This document shows positions 1-5,855 of a stretch of DNA of 40,404 nucleotides, piece after piece (positions within the stretch are counted from its first letter, which is position 1; the number at the start of each line of letters is the position of its first letter). Location of the stretch: positions 1 through 40,404 of the IMG/VR virus record IMGVR_UViG_3300025326_000100. One strand, given 5' to 3'. The position numbers and the translations under genes are program-made. The notes under the pieces were generated by a model. That model saw only the letters and a program-made list of their open reading frames with translations. It had not been told where the DNA came from and ran no database searches. Source of the stretch: a virus.

Positions 1-126
1 AGCTGGTCCGGCATGACTCGCAGACCAGCAAATGCGTCAACGACTTTCTTGGTTGCTGCCTGTGGATCTTCAGCATGCTTATTGAGTTTGGTCTTTGCGA
101 TTGCGTCTTCGCATTCGTCGGCGATA
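1..126. repeat. Terminal overlap, left copy
   Basis: Bases 1-126 are identical to 40272-40397. The copies lie inside one minus-strand gene whose reading frame continues across the joined ends, so this is best read as the overlap of a circular assembly rather than a biological terminal repeat. Joining here gives a circle of about 40271 bp. Confidence 0.95.
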
Positions 127-743
127 TCTCCCGGAAGCATCCGAAGTACCGCGTTTCGGATAGCCTTACTAACCAGACTATTGTGCTTCATTGCGATCTC
201 GTCGTCAGTCGATGGCAGGATGTAGATTGTGTCCCCGTACGAATTCGTACGGGTTGAAAGCGGCTTCTCATTGCGCTTGAGCTTCTTGCGTTCGATGCGC
301 TTCGGAACGTTTACCGAGGTCTCGATCGATGTGTTGGCTTCGAAATCTCGCACGGTAACCAGCACCATTTGCTTGTCATCGTCTTCGTAAATGACTTCCG
401 AAGACGCGGACATGTTGGTCAGGTATCGCAACGCAGCTTCGGCAAATCGAATACTGAACCCGTTGATGAACGTGGTCGTTGATTCGCGCTTATCCGGATC
501 CCAGGACTTGCGCGGAAGCGCGTATCGAGCGGCATCACAGAATCCTGGACGCTTGCATTCGTCAAGCAACCGAGCGCGCACGTTGAGCCAGTTGCGAGGG
601 TGGCGCTCCGCCATCACGCAGGCTGCCTCGATGTTGGCGCGCACCTTGGCGGCCATGGTTATGGCCGCCGTTTCCGCGTTGCGTCTCGTTTCGACGAGCG
701 CGAACCCTTCGGACTTTACAAGTTGAGTCTCGTTCTCAGACAT
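1..743 (-). CDS. Putative ssDNA-annealing or recombination partner protein, N-terminal part
   Basis: The gene starts at ATG 741-743 and runs off the left end, continuing at 40271 down to 39719, for 431 residues in total. A good ribosome site (AAGGAG) lies 8 bases or so upstream. The first 250 residues form a compact conserved-looking domain with the landmarks RPGFCDAARY, SIRFAEAALR and LVSKAIRNAVLRMLPGD. I recognise this pattern from an uncharacterised family common in phages and usually found beside a RecB-like exonuclease. Here the exonuclease gene ends 5 bases upstream of this start. The pairing suggests a Red/RecT-like role in single-strand annealing during replication or recombination. 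That role is inferred from context; I see no diagnostic RecT, Erf or Rad52 motif. Confidence 0.75.
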   Translation of the reverse strand, partial: MSENETQLVKSEGFALVETRRNAETAAITMAAKVRANIEAACVMAERHPRNWLNVRARLLDECKRPGFCDAARYALPRKSWDPDKRESTTTFINGFSIRFAEAALRYLTNMSASSEVIYEDDDKQMVLVTVRDFEANTSIETSVNVPKRIERKKLKRNEKPLSTRTNSYGDTIYILPSTDDEIAMKHNSLVSKAIRNAVLRMLPGDIADECEDAIAKTKLNKHAEDPQAATKKVVDAFAGLRVMPDQ

Positions 744-747
744 ACTT

Positions 748-1890
748 CTAGCTCCTTCTCTCTACCAGTTTGGTGAATGGTTTCTCGTGGACAGCGTCCG
801 CCAATTCAAGCTTCTTTCGTAGCGCTTCCTTCGCTTTCGCGCCATTGCCGCGACCTGCATTTTGCCCGACGATTTTATCGACTTTCGAGAGAGACACGGT
901 CGTGCAATCGGCGAGTTCCGAGTCGGTCAACACCTCCTGCAGGATAGGCCAAGCGCGCTCGGTATCGCACTTTCTGCGGGACTCTTCGGAGAGTTCGACA
1001 ATCTTACCGTCCCATTCGAATGGTCCCTCGTCAGCAACACGTGTCTTGATTGCTGCGAGCGCCTTTTCGCAGACCTTACCGACGAAATTGGCTTGCGCGT
1101 AGACAGCATGCAGTTGCTGAGGATGCATGAGCGCAACCATTCCGGCGACGTCGCCTAGATTGATGCCAGCCATCGTCGCCACGTACGACCGCGCAAGCGC
1201 ATTGGCCGCGCTGCATTCGATGTGCCGTTTGCAGTACTGGCAATGGTCACCAGGGTGATAGATGCCATCCCAGTTGACAACCTCGTCAACGAGCCGTTGG
1301 CGCCATCTGCGCGCGTCGTCTTGGGTCATTGTGTAGTTTTCAATCTGCTGCTCGCGGACCCAAATCACTGTGAACGTTCCGCCCGTGAGTTGCGGATGGG
1401 CAAGCAGGATGGCCGCCAGATATCCTCGCACCTGGTTCGCGTAGTTGCCGTCCTTCCATCCTGTCTTCCAGTCGGCGCCACGTACCTGGTAGCCAGAGAT
1501 TGTGACGATATCAGCGGTTCCGGTGGCAACCAGTCCCGGTACCGCAACGTCAATCTCGACGCCGATTTCAGGCATTGCATTCGGAAAGTACTGCTTGACC
1601 TTCGGCCAGATGCGTTGCGCTTGCGAGCAGAGGTAGCGGACCTCTTGCGAGTCGGCGCTGAAGTCATCGCAGATGCTGTCGACGGAATCCCAATCGATCG
1701 CGTCGTTCTTGATTAGACCCTCGAAACACTTGTGCCCCGCGCTTCCGTTGCGCGCTGGCTCGCTTGTCTCGTTGTATGGTACGGATACTCCTCGAATTGA
1801 ACCAGCGCACAGGAACGCCAGCGGGAGGGATGATGCGCGGAGGGATACAATCTTGTCTGTAATCACCGGCAGTCGTTTCGCGTCGGTCAT
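748..1890 (-). CDS. PD-(D/E)XK exonuclease, Cas4/RecB-like with Fe-S cysteines
   Basis: 380 residues. The N-terminus LRASSLPLAFLCAGS and a following GSAGH resemble the start of DUF2800 and RecB-family phage nucleases. The nuclease core reads GTADIV (Asp127), GADWKTG (Asp140, Lys142) and YANQVRGY (Gln153), which is the expected D...(D/E)xK...Q order. One cysteine near the start (Cys28) and three near residue 220 (CQYCKRHIEC; Cys217, 220, 226) match the 4Fe-4S arrangement of Cas4/AddB-type nucleases. It probably resects DNA ends for the annealing-type protein encoded directly downstream. The chosen ATG at 1890 overlaps the upstream stop as ATGA; an in-frame ATG at 1956 would overlap the upstream gene by 70 bases and lacks this support. 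Confidence 0.85.
   Translation of the reverse strand: MTDAKRLPVITDKIVSLRASSLPLAFLCAGSIRGVSVPYNETSEPARNGSAGHKCFEGLIKNDAIDWDSVDSICDDFSADSQEVRYLCSQAQRIWPKVKQYFPNAMPEIGVEIDVAVPGLVATGTADIVTISGYQVRGADWKTGWKDGNYANQVRGYLAAILLAHPQLTGGTFTVIWVREQQIENYTMTQDDARRWRQRLVDEVVNWDGIYHPGDHCQYCKRHIECSAANALARSYVATMAGINLGDVAGMVALMHPQQLHAVYAQANFVGKVCEKALAAIKTRVADEGPFEWDGKIVELSEESRRKCDTERAWPILQEVLTDSELADCTTVSLSKVDKIVGQNAGRGNGAKAKEALRKKLELADAVHEKPFTKLVERRS
1872..1890. repeat. 19-bp direct repeat, copy 1 (shared gene 5' end)
   Basis: The 19 bases ending in the start codon of the exonuclease gene are identical to 2366-2384 at the start of the gene before it. Both proteins therefore begin MTDAKR. The flanking sequence differs, so the identity is confined to the first codons. 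Confidence 0.9.
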
Positions 1891-2384
1891 GCGAATTTCC
1901 TCGGTCGGTATACGGGTTGCGGCGCTCGGCGAGACTTGAGGTCGGCAAGAATCCACTCATCAACTGTTACGATGTGCGGCGTGGTTCCGATTCCGAATGA
2001 CTTCACATTTTCCGCAGCCAGTTCGTTGATTGCGGTCCATTTGTCAGCGTACATCTCATGCATTGGGTTCGCTGGGTGATCCCAGTTGCGCTCGACGAAG
2101 GCAATCCGTTGCACCGTAGCATGGTCGATACTGAGATTAATGAAGATGCGATCGCTAATCTTCGGCACGTGGTACGGCGCAAACTTGTCATCTTGCCATC
2201 TGACATGTGTGCCTTCGCTACCGTCGAGCATCGTGATTCCGAATGGCGTAACGGCGTCACGAGAGTTCCAAATCACTTCAGAAACCCCCGTGGTCTTGCT
2301 CTCATACTGCATGAGGCAAAACGCCTCGCAGTATTCACAGCCGAATCGCTGTGCGCCTCTCAGTGGTCGTTTCGCGTCGGTCAT
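1887..2384 (-). CDS. Hypothetical early protein, 165 residues
   Basis: Not recognised. The protein is soluble in appearance and rich in aromatic residues, with a CEYCEAFC cluster at residues 16-23 that could bind metal. Its first six residues, MTDAKR, and the DNA beneath them are repeated at the start of the next gene. Both ends overlap neighbours by ATGA (2381-2384 and 1887-1890), so it is translationally coupled upstream to a 55-residue gene and downstream to the exonuclease. It may be an accessory to the recombination pair, but nothing in the sequence proves it. Confidence 0.75.
   Translation of the reverse strand: MTDAKRPLRGAQRFGCEYCEAFCLMQYESKTTGVSEVIWNSRDAVTPFGITMLDGSEGTHVRWQDDKFAPYHVPKISDRIFINLSIDHATVQRIAFVERNWDHPANPMHEMYADKWTAINELAAENVKSFGIGTTPHIVTVDEWILADLKSRRAPQPVYRPRKFA
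2366..2384. repeat. 19-bp direct repeat, copy 2
   Basis: Identical to 1872-1890. It covers the first six codons of the 165-residue gene on the minus strand. Confidence 0.9.
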
Positions 2385-2548
2385 GACCTAATGCTCCACG
2401 CTCGCGCCTGCAAATCGCAGTCGCGCGACGATTCCGAGAGCTCACCGAATGCCGCTTGTGGCAGCACAATCAGGCGATTGTTGGCGGCTGCAATCTTCAC
2501 GACTTCGATCCATCGCTCGCCGTCGGTAACTTCAATGCTTGTTTTCAT
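2381..2548 (-). CDS. Small hypothetical protein, 55 residues
   Basis: Starts MKTSIEVTDGERWIEV. An ATGA overlap at each end (2545-2548 and 2381-2384) fixes both start and stop. It is a short soluble protein with no recognised motif. An in-frame ATG at 2632 would overlap the upstream gene by 88 bases and gives an arginine-rich lead that looks non-coding, so I reject it. Confidence 0.65.
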   Translation of the reverse strand: MKTSIEVTDGERWIEVVKIAAANNRLIVLPQAAFGELSESSRDCDLQARAWSIRS

Positions 2549-2796
2549 GGTATTGCTCCACAGTGCTCGCAAGCCACTCCGCCCGCCGTGCCTTCGATTT
2601 TGACGATCCATGCGCCGTGCCCAAGTTGCCAAGGTGCGCTTCGGATGGCCACGTCGCGCGGTTCGATGCCGCTAACCGGTGGTAGAATCGGATAATACCG
2701 CACCATGTCTCCGATGCGCAGTTCAGACGGCCGCCGCGCCCCTATCTTGTGCGGGTCAGGCGTTTTTTCAGCGTCGAATGGTTTTCGCTTGGACAT
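2545..2796 (-). CDS. Small hypothetical protein, 83 residues, C-terminal CxxC
   Basis: Starts MSKRKPFDAEK at 2796, overlapping the upstream stop as TAATG. The middle (ELRIGDMVRYYPILPP) reads like a small beta-barrel and the protein ends ACEHCGAIP, so a single CxxC is present. No family is recognised. It is tightly coupled within the minus-strand operon. Confidence 0.65.
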   Translation of the reverse strand: MSKRKPFDAEKTPDPHKIGARRPSELRIGDMVRYYPILPPVSGIEPRDVAIRSAPWQLGHGAWIVKIEGTAGGVACEHCGAIP

Positions 2797-2981
2797 TACT
2801 TCCCCTTCGCTGCCAACGTAGCTCGTTGAATGATGCGACGCTGTTCCTTGCGCCATTGGGTTGCAGCTCTCGCAACGGAAAGCAGTCTGTCAGCTAGCTC
2901 CGTCGCCTGATTCGGCGTCATTGAGTCACCGTCGACATGCACGTCCCCATGCTTGTGCTCGATATTTGCGTCAACCTTCAT
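2796..2981 (-). CDS. Small hypothetical protein, 61 residues
   Basis: Starts MKVDANIEHKHGDVHVDGDS, a histidine- and aspartate-rich beta-like segment, followed by a basic amphipathic helix (TELADRLLSVARAATQWRKEQRR). It overlaps the upstream gene by 11 bases and the downstream start by one (TAATG). No recognised family. Confidence 0.6.
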   Translation of the reverse strand: MKVDANIEHKHGDVHVDGDSMTPNQATELADRLLSVARAATQWRKEQRRIIQRATLAAKGK

Positions 2982-3411
2982 GGCTTGTCCAGTGCTTGCT
3001 CGCTACGTCTAGCTGTTCTTCCGCGGCCGCAAGAGAAGCATTGACATTTTCCTTCGACCAAATACGATTCATCGCTTCGGAACGTGTTTCGGTAGTGTTG
3101 GGCTCTCGCCAATTGATTCTTCCGCCTGATGCGATGCAGTCCAGGCACTCAGCGGAAGTTCCGGGGGCGTCAACACACCCGCTGCATGATGACCGATGGA
3201 TCGGGCCTGGACTCGCCATTGCGTCGGTTACATCGGCGCCGCCAAGTGTTGGTGGTGCTGGTTCCGTCTCGTCGAATCGCTTCGGCTGCTGACAGTGCGA
3301 GCACGGTTTGATCGTCAATGAGATCTGCGAACCGAGCAGATTGCTCTCGATGATCTCGAGTGGCCATCGACACTCGGCGCAGCATGCGTGTTGGTTGATT
3401 TCGAGTTTCAT
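2971..3411 (-). CDS. Zinc-ribbon-like hypothetical protein, 146 residues
   Basis: The N-terminus has CAEC (residues 11-14) and CSHC about 23 residues later, typical of a four-cysteine zinc ribbon. A second cysteine group (SCSGCVDAPG, then ECLDC) lies near the middle, and the last 30 residues look like a helix. Metal-binding is inferred from the cysteine spacing; the target is unknown. The start at 3411 overlaps the upstream stop as ATGA. Confidence 0.7.
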   Translation of the reverse strand: MKLEINQHACCAECRWPLEIIESNLLGSQISLTIKPCSHCQQPKRFDETEPAPPTLGGADVTDAMASPGPIHRSSCSGCVDAPGTSAECLDCIASGGRINWREPNTTETRSEAMNRIWSKENVNASLAAAEEQLDVASKHWTSHEG

Positions 3412-3680
3412 TCGGAAACCTCGAACAGATGGAACACTAATTCGCCGCCGCGCATCTGGATGCTGCCAACGTGGCCGATTGCTTTCAGTCCACTACATGA
3501 ATGGCCCGTGCCGCGCCAAGCGAAGTGACGCTTTTCTGTCGGCGAGCCCGATTCGACGATTGCCCAAATGTATGGTGTTTCATGCTGCGTCTGCACGCAA
3601 AGCGGCTGGGCCTCATGTGGCATTTCGATCGAGAACGCGTCGGTGATTGGGGCAGCAAACTTCCAGATTGTTTTCATCAT
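3408..3680 (-). CDS. DUF7352-like small conserved phage protein
   Basis: 90 residues, starting MMKTIWKFAAPITDAFSIEMP and containing SVQTQ-like text followed by PYIWAIVESGSPTEKRHFAWRGTGH and a final GSIQMRGGELVFHLFE. This matches my memory of a short conserved beta protein found in many phages and plasmids (KTIWKFPL..., TEKRTF, GTGH, GGALVFHVFE), which I associate with DUF7352. Its function is unknown. Either of the first two ATGs could be used; AAAGGAAC lies just upstream. Confidence 0.7.
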   Translation of the reverse strand: MMKTIWKFAAPITDAFSIEMPHEAQPLCVQTQHETPYIWAIVESGSPTEKRHFAWRGTGHSCSGLKAIGHVGSIQMRGGELVFHLFEVSE

Positions 3681-3701
3681 TGTTCCTTTCGCGAAAATTT
3701 G

Positions 3702-3744
3702 GCAACGCTAGGCAATTTCAGAGGGGGCATTGCGCTAGCGTTGC
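3702..3744 (-). other. Long hairpin after the tRNA-like element
   Basis: Bases 3702-3716 pair with 3729-3744, giving a 15-bp stem with one bulged base and a 12-base loop. Read on the minus strand it lies 6 bases after the tRNA-like element and is followed by AAATTTTC and then the 90-residue gene. It could be a terminator, a processing site or part of a larger RNA. Confidence 0.65.
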
Positions 3745-3750
3745 TCCGGT

Positions 3751-3831
3751 GGGGTCGGCAGATATCGAGGCTGCACCTGCGGATATAGTTGGAATTCACT
3801 CCGATGCTCTACCATTTTGAGCTACGACCCC
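3751..3831 (-). tRNA. tRNA-like element with an aberrant anticodon arm
   Basis: Read on the minus strand this is 81 nt. It has a perfect 7-bp acceptor stem (GGGGTCG with CGACCCC), TA at positions 8-9, a 4-bp D stem (GCTC/GAGC) with loop AAAATGGTA, and a T arm with 4 good pairs (GCAG/CTGC) and loop CTCGATA. The base after the acceptor is A and CCA is not encoded (ACCG follows). The anticodon arm is abnormal: CGGA pairs with TCCG around a 16-base loop containing TTCCAAC, about 8 bases longer than normal. If CCA is the anticodon, it would be tryptophan-like. It may be a decayed tRNA, one needing processing, or a mimic. It is co-oriented with the early operon. Confidence 0.55.
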
Positions 3832-3836
3832 AGAAC

Positions 3837-3940
3837 TCCGGACCCCATACACGCGGTACCGAGGAGATGTCCGGAGGGGCTTGCGGTATTGCTCGCCCCG
3901 TGACGCCGCCAGCGCTGCAAGGCAGACCGTTGGCGACGTC
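3837..3940 (-). ncRNA. Non-coding stretch with several possible stems
   Basis: The stretch 3681-3963 holds no convincing gene. Upstream of the tRNA-like element on the minus strand I find a 10-bp stem with one GU pair (3902-3911 with 3931-3940), a 5-bp GC stem (3876-3880 with 3895-3899) and two TCCGGA palindromes (3837-3842, 3870-3875). Together with the tRNA-like element and the hairpin at 3702-3744 this suggests a structured transcript. Function unknown. Confidence 0.35.
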
Positions 3941-3963
3941 GCGATGCGAGCAAACCGTGGGCA

Positions 3964-4200
3964 TTACGTTCCTTGGTGTCTCGAAATGTTCGGGTTGAAG
4001 CCGATCTTTTTGATGTCGTCACGGACACGCCCGAGGTTGTCCGTGATTTGGTAAAATGTTGCGATGTTCTCGGGGCGGAGTTGCGCCGACTCTCGCGCTC
4101 CTCGCGCGTACACTGTTCCTTCTTTCGGCAGGTCTGTTCCGTCGAAGAATATGTAGATCCTCGGCTGGTCTTTGGTCGTTGTCACTGCGTAGTTTCGCAT
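3964..4200 (-). CDS. Small hypothetical protein, 78 residues
   Basis: Starts MRNYAVTTTKDQPRIYIFFDGTDLP; an aromatic beta-rich first half precedes a helical, basic second half (GRVRDDIKKIGFNPNISRHQGT). No family is recognised. It begins 8 bases after the stop of a 25-residue membrane peptide and is the last gene before the non-coding, tRNA-bearing stretch. Confidence 0.6.
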   Translation of the reverse strand: MRNYAVTTTKDQPRIYIFFDGTDLPKEGTVYARGARESAQLRPENIATFYQITDNLGRVRDDIKKIGFNPNISRHQGT

Positions 4201-4208
4201 TGTGTGTC

Positions 4209-4286
4209 CTATGTGTTGCTGAGGAATCGAGAGAAGAACCAGGCAGCGAGAATTCCGCCGAGAATCGCGAGCAGGAACCAGGTCAT
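4209..4286 (-). CDS. 25-residue single-pass membrane peptide
   Basis: The reading frame MTWFLLAILGGILAAWFF, followed by SRFLSNT, is one hydrophobic helix with a GG pair and a short basic-polar tail. The ATG overlaps the upstream stop as ATGA (4283-4286), and the next gene starts 8 bases after its stop, so it fits the operon exactly. Its size and topology resemble small phage membrane peptides that act on host membranes or proteases, but I cannot assign a target. Confidence 0.6.
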   Translation of the reverse strand: MTWFLLAILGGILAAWFFSRFLSNT

Positions 4287-4501
4287 CCTGCGAATCTCCA
4301 TCGATCGATGAGTCGCTTTGGTACGTCGGTTGACGTGGTGACGGTTGCCGGCTTTCCGTAGTATGCGCGAGCGGAGGCGAATTTCTCCGCCGCAGGCAGC
4401 TTACGGAAGCGAGCTATGAAGCTGCCGTCGCCGAATGCCCCGCCGTATTGATTGTGCTCGTCGTGATAGACGACCTCGTGCACTGTGTAGGTTTTTGCCA
4501 T
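4283..4501 (-). CDS. Small hypothetical protein, 72 residues
   Basis: Starts MAKTYTVHEVVYHDEHNQYGG and ends PATVTTSTDVPKRLIDRWRFAG. The C-terminal pattern (aromatic, TVT, DVPxRLxxRW) resembles small proteins seen in other phage early regions, but no function is known. The start overlaps the upstream stop by one base (TAATG) and the end overlaps the membrane peptide by ATGA. Confidence 0.65.
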   Translation of the reverse strand: MAKTYTVHEVVYHDEHNQYGGAFGDGSFIARFRKLPAAEKFASARAYYGKPATVTTSTDVPKRLIDRWRFAG

Positions 4502-4686
4502 TACACGGCACCGACAGCAACTAGGATTTGCTGCGCAAGGTAGTCAGCACGCCGAGCGTGTTGCAGTGCCTGACGTTCGTGTCGACGACTATCGTCGCGA
4601 CGCGCGATAACGAGGCTTCTCTCGCGATAATCTATCGCAGCCCTTCGAGCCGCAGCGAGATATTCGACGCGTTTTTGATTTTGCAT
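4501..4686 (-). CDS. Small basic helical protein, 61 residues
   Basis: Starts MQNQKRVEYLAAARRAAIDYRERS. It is almost wholly alpha-helical by composition and rich in Arg and Ala, which would fit nucleic-acid binding, though this is inference. It has the repeated leader form CGAGGAGCAAATTATG, and its upstream sequence ACCGGGCGACTGAGC is shared with the leader of the gene at 4705-5013. Confidence 0.65.
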   Translation of the reverse strand: MQNQKRVEYLAAARRAAIDYRERSLVIARRDDSRRHERQALQHARRADYLAQQILVAVGAV

Positions 4687-4704
4687 AATTTGCTCCTCGT
4701 AGGC

Positions 4705-5013
4705 TCAGTCGCCCGGTACCGCGTTACCTGGACGCGTTGGCTGCGCGCACATTGCGTAGCCCATTTGGTGACCACGCTGCTCCAGTTTCGTTCCACGCGA
4801 CTCAAGCTGCCGAATGTAGAGCCGAGCATTGTCACGATCCTGGCGAGCCTGAAGGACGTGGTCGATCGCGCTCTCCCTTGCGATTATGTTGCCGTGTCCA
4901 AAAATGGACCGTGTTGAAAGAAATAGGGATCGGCGAATCTCATATTCGCGCTGGCACTGTCGCGCCAGACTCTTGGCTTTGCGATATGCGTTTGGCGTGA
5001 CGGGTCTTTTCAT
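4705..5013 (-). CDS. Small basic coiled-coil-like protein, 102 residues
   Basis: Starts MKRPVTPNAYRKAKSLARQC and is mostly helical (RESAIDHVLQARQDRDNARLYIRQLESRG). The leader is CGAGGAGAAAAATCATG. The protein ends GNAVPGD just before the next leader; the same codons, as DAAPGD, appear in frame after the stop of the preceding gene, so these gene ends look duplicated. No function recognised. Confidence 0.65.
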   Translation of the reverse strand: MKRPVTPNAYRKAKSLARQCQREYEIRRSLFLSTRSIFGHGNIIARESAIDHVLQARQDRDNARLYIRQLESRGTKLEQRGHQMGYAMCAQPTRPGNAVPGD

Positions 5014-5084
5014 GATTTTTCTCCTCGTGCTCAGTCACCCGGTGCCGCGTCCCACGTTCGAGGCGCGGCGCCGGAGGGCGGAGG

Positions 5085-5252
5085 TCAGCGCGCCGACAAT
5101 CCGGCGTGCTCAACGGCGTCCTCAGCGTCTTGCCGGGACGATCCCGTGGCCAACGCCGCGGAATAAATGCGATCGGCTAATGCCTGTCGGTCGTCGACGT
5201 CACTCTGGGCGTCGGTCGACAGTACGCGGACTGGTAGCGAATCCTGTTTCAT
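5085..5252 (-). CDS. Small hypothetical protein, 55 residues, with an in-frame tail after its stop
   Basis: Starts MKQDSLPVRVLSTDAQSDVDD after the leader CGAGGAGAAAATTATG and ends EHAGLSAR at TGA (5085-5087). Reading on in the same frame gives 17 more codons, PPPSGAAPRTWDAAPGD, before the next TGA at 5031-5033. That tail resembles the C-terminus of the next protein. It may be a decayed extension, a duplicated leader or a readthrough product. The main ORF is helical and acidic with no recognised family. Confidence 0.6.
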   Translation of the reverse strand: MKQDSLPVRVLSTDAQSDVDDRQALADRIYSAALATGSSRQDAEDAVEHAGLSAR

Positions 5253-5257
5253 AATTT

Positions 5258-5318
5258 TCTCCTCGTTGCTGACACCCCTCGAGCCCGCCCCAACTGAAGG
5301 GTACGGGCGGGAGGGGAA
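5258..5318 (-). repeat. Leader repeat A with a GC hairpin and ribosome site
   Basis: A 61-base element before the gene at 5085-5252, matching 5551-5610 except for one inserted base. Read on the minus strand it holds the stem CCCGCCC/GGGCGGG (5305-5311 with 5284-5290), a 14-base loop, an outer CCCCT/AGGGG extension and, 3' of the hairpin, the ribosome site GAGGAGA. This looks like a cis-acting RNA element that could control translation, processing or partial termination. Confidence 0.85.
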
Positions 5319-5331
5319 TGGGGGGCGGAGG

Positions 5332-5544
5332 CTAGGCGTACGACAGCAGCGAGCGATTGAGTTCCCGCTCGCACGGAGCGGGTAGCGTCCAGACGTATTT
5401 GCCGGCGGCGCCGGACCAGACCCATGTCCCGCTGAGATTGTCGAGTGTGCGTCGAGCCTCCTTGGCCCCAATGGCGTCGCCTCGGAGCTCGGCGTTGCGG
5501 ATGCTGGTTGCTAGCTCGATGGCGGTGATTTCGGATTTGGTCAT
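5332..5544 (-). CDS. Small hypothetical protein, 70 residues
   Basis: Starts MTKSEITAIELATSIRNAEL after CGAGGAGAAAAATCATG, and ends with KYVWTLPAPCERELNRSLLSYA. An N-terminal helical half is followed by an aromatic segment. It is flanked by the two copies of the leader repeat. It shares the MTK start with the gene before it. No function recognised. Confidence 0.65.
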   Translation of the reverse strand: MTKSEITAIELATSIRNAELRGDAIGAKEARRTLDNLSGTWVWSGAAGKYVWTLPAPCERELNRSLLSYA

Positions 5545-5550
5545 GATTTT

Positions 5551-5610
5551 TCTCCTCGTGCTGACACCCCTCGAGCCCGCCCCAACTGAAGGGTACGGGC
5601 GGGAGGGGAA
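5551..5610 (-). repeat. Leader repeat B with a GC hairpin and ribosome site
   Basis: A 60-base element that matches 5258-5318 except for a one-base gap. It lies directly upstream of the start of the 70-residue gene and carries the same 7-bp CCCGCCC/GGGCGGG stem with its outer extension and the same GAGGAGA ribosome site. The duplication suggests these small genes spread as leader-plus-gene units. Confidence 0.85.
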
Positions 5611-5615
5611 GGGGG

Positions 5616-5855
5616 TCAGCGATACGAGATGGTCACGACGGGCTCATTATCCGAGTGCGGAGCCCCGAGCGGAACAAACCCGAAGCACACATCCTGCATA
5701 GGCTCGTCACCGTCCGGATCCGCGACAGGATATTGTCGCAGCCCGCGCAGTGACGCGGCGCCACACGCTTCGGCGGCTGCGCGACGCGCAGCACGCTCAG
5801 AAGGCCCCTCGTATACACACACGGAGTCGGTGTCGCGTACGATGATTTTGGTCAT
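5616..5855 (-). CDS. First gene of the minus-strand early operon, 79 residues
   Basis: Starts MTKIIVRDTDSVCVYEG at 5855 behind CGAGGAGACAAATCATG. The protein has a beta strand start, an Ala/Arg-rich helix (ERAARRAAAEACGAA) and a beta-like end (VCFGFVPLGAPHSDNEPVVTISYR). No family is recognised. As the promoter-proximal gene of the early operon it is a reasonable candidate for a host-takeover or counter-defence factor, but this is position-based inference only. Confidence 0.65.
   Translation of the reverse strand: MTKIIVRDTDSVCVYEGPSERAARRAAAEACGAASLRGLRQYPVADPDGDEPMQDVCFGFVPLGAPHSDNEPVVTISYR

Noticed and set aside
1-126. T7-like direct terminal repeats
   Set aside because: The repeat is inside a gene whose frame continues across the join, and its length is typical of assembly overlap.
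1222-1716. 164-residue plus-strand frame opposite the exonuclease
   Set aside because: The opposite strand has nuclease motifs and Fe-S cysteines; this frame has nothing recognisable.
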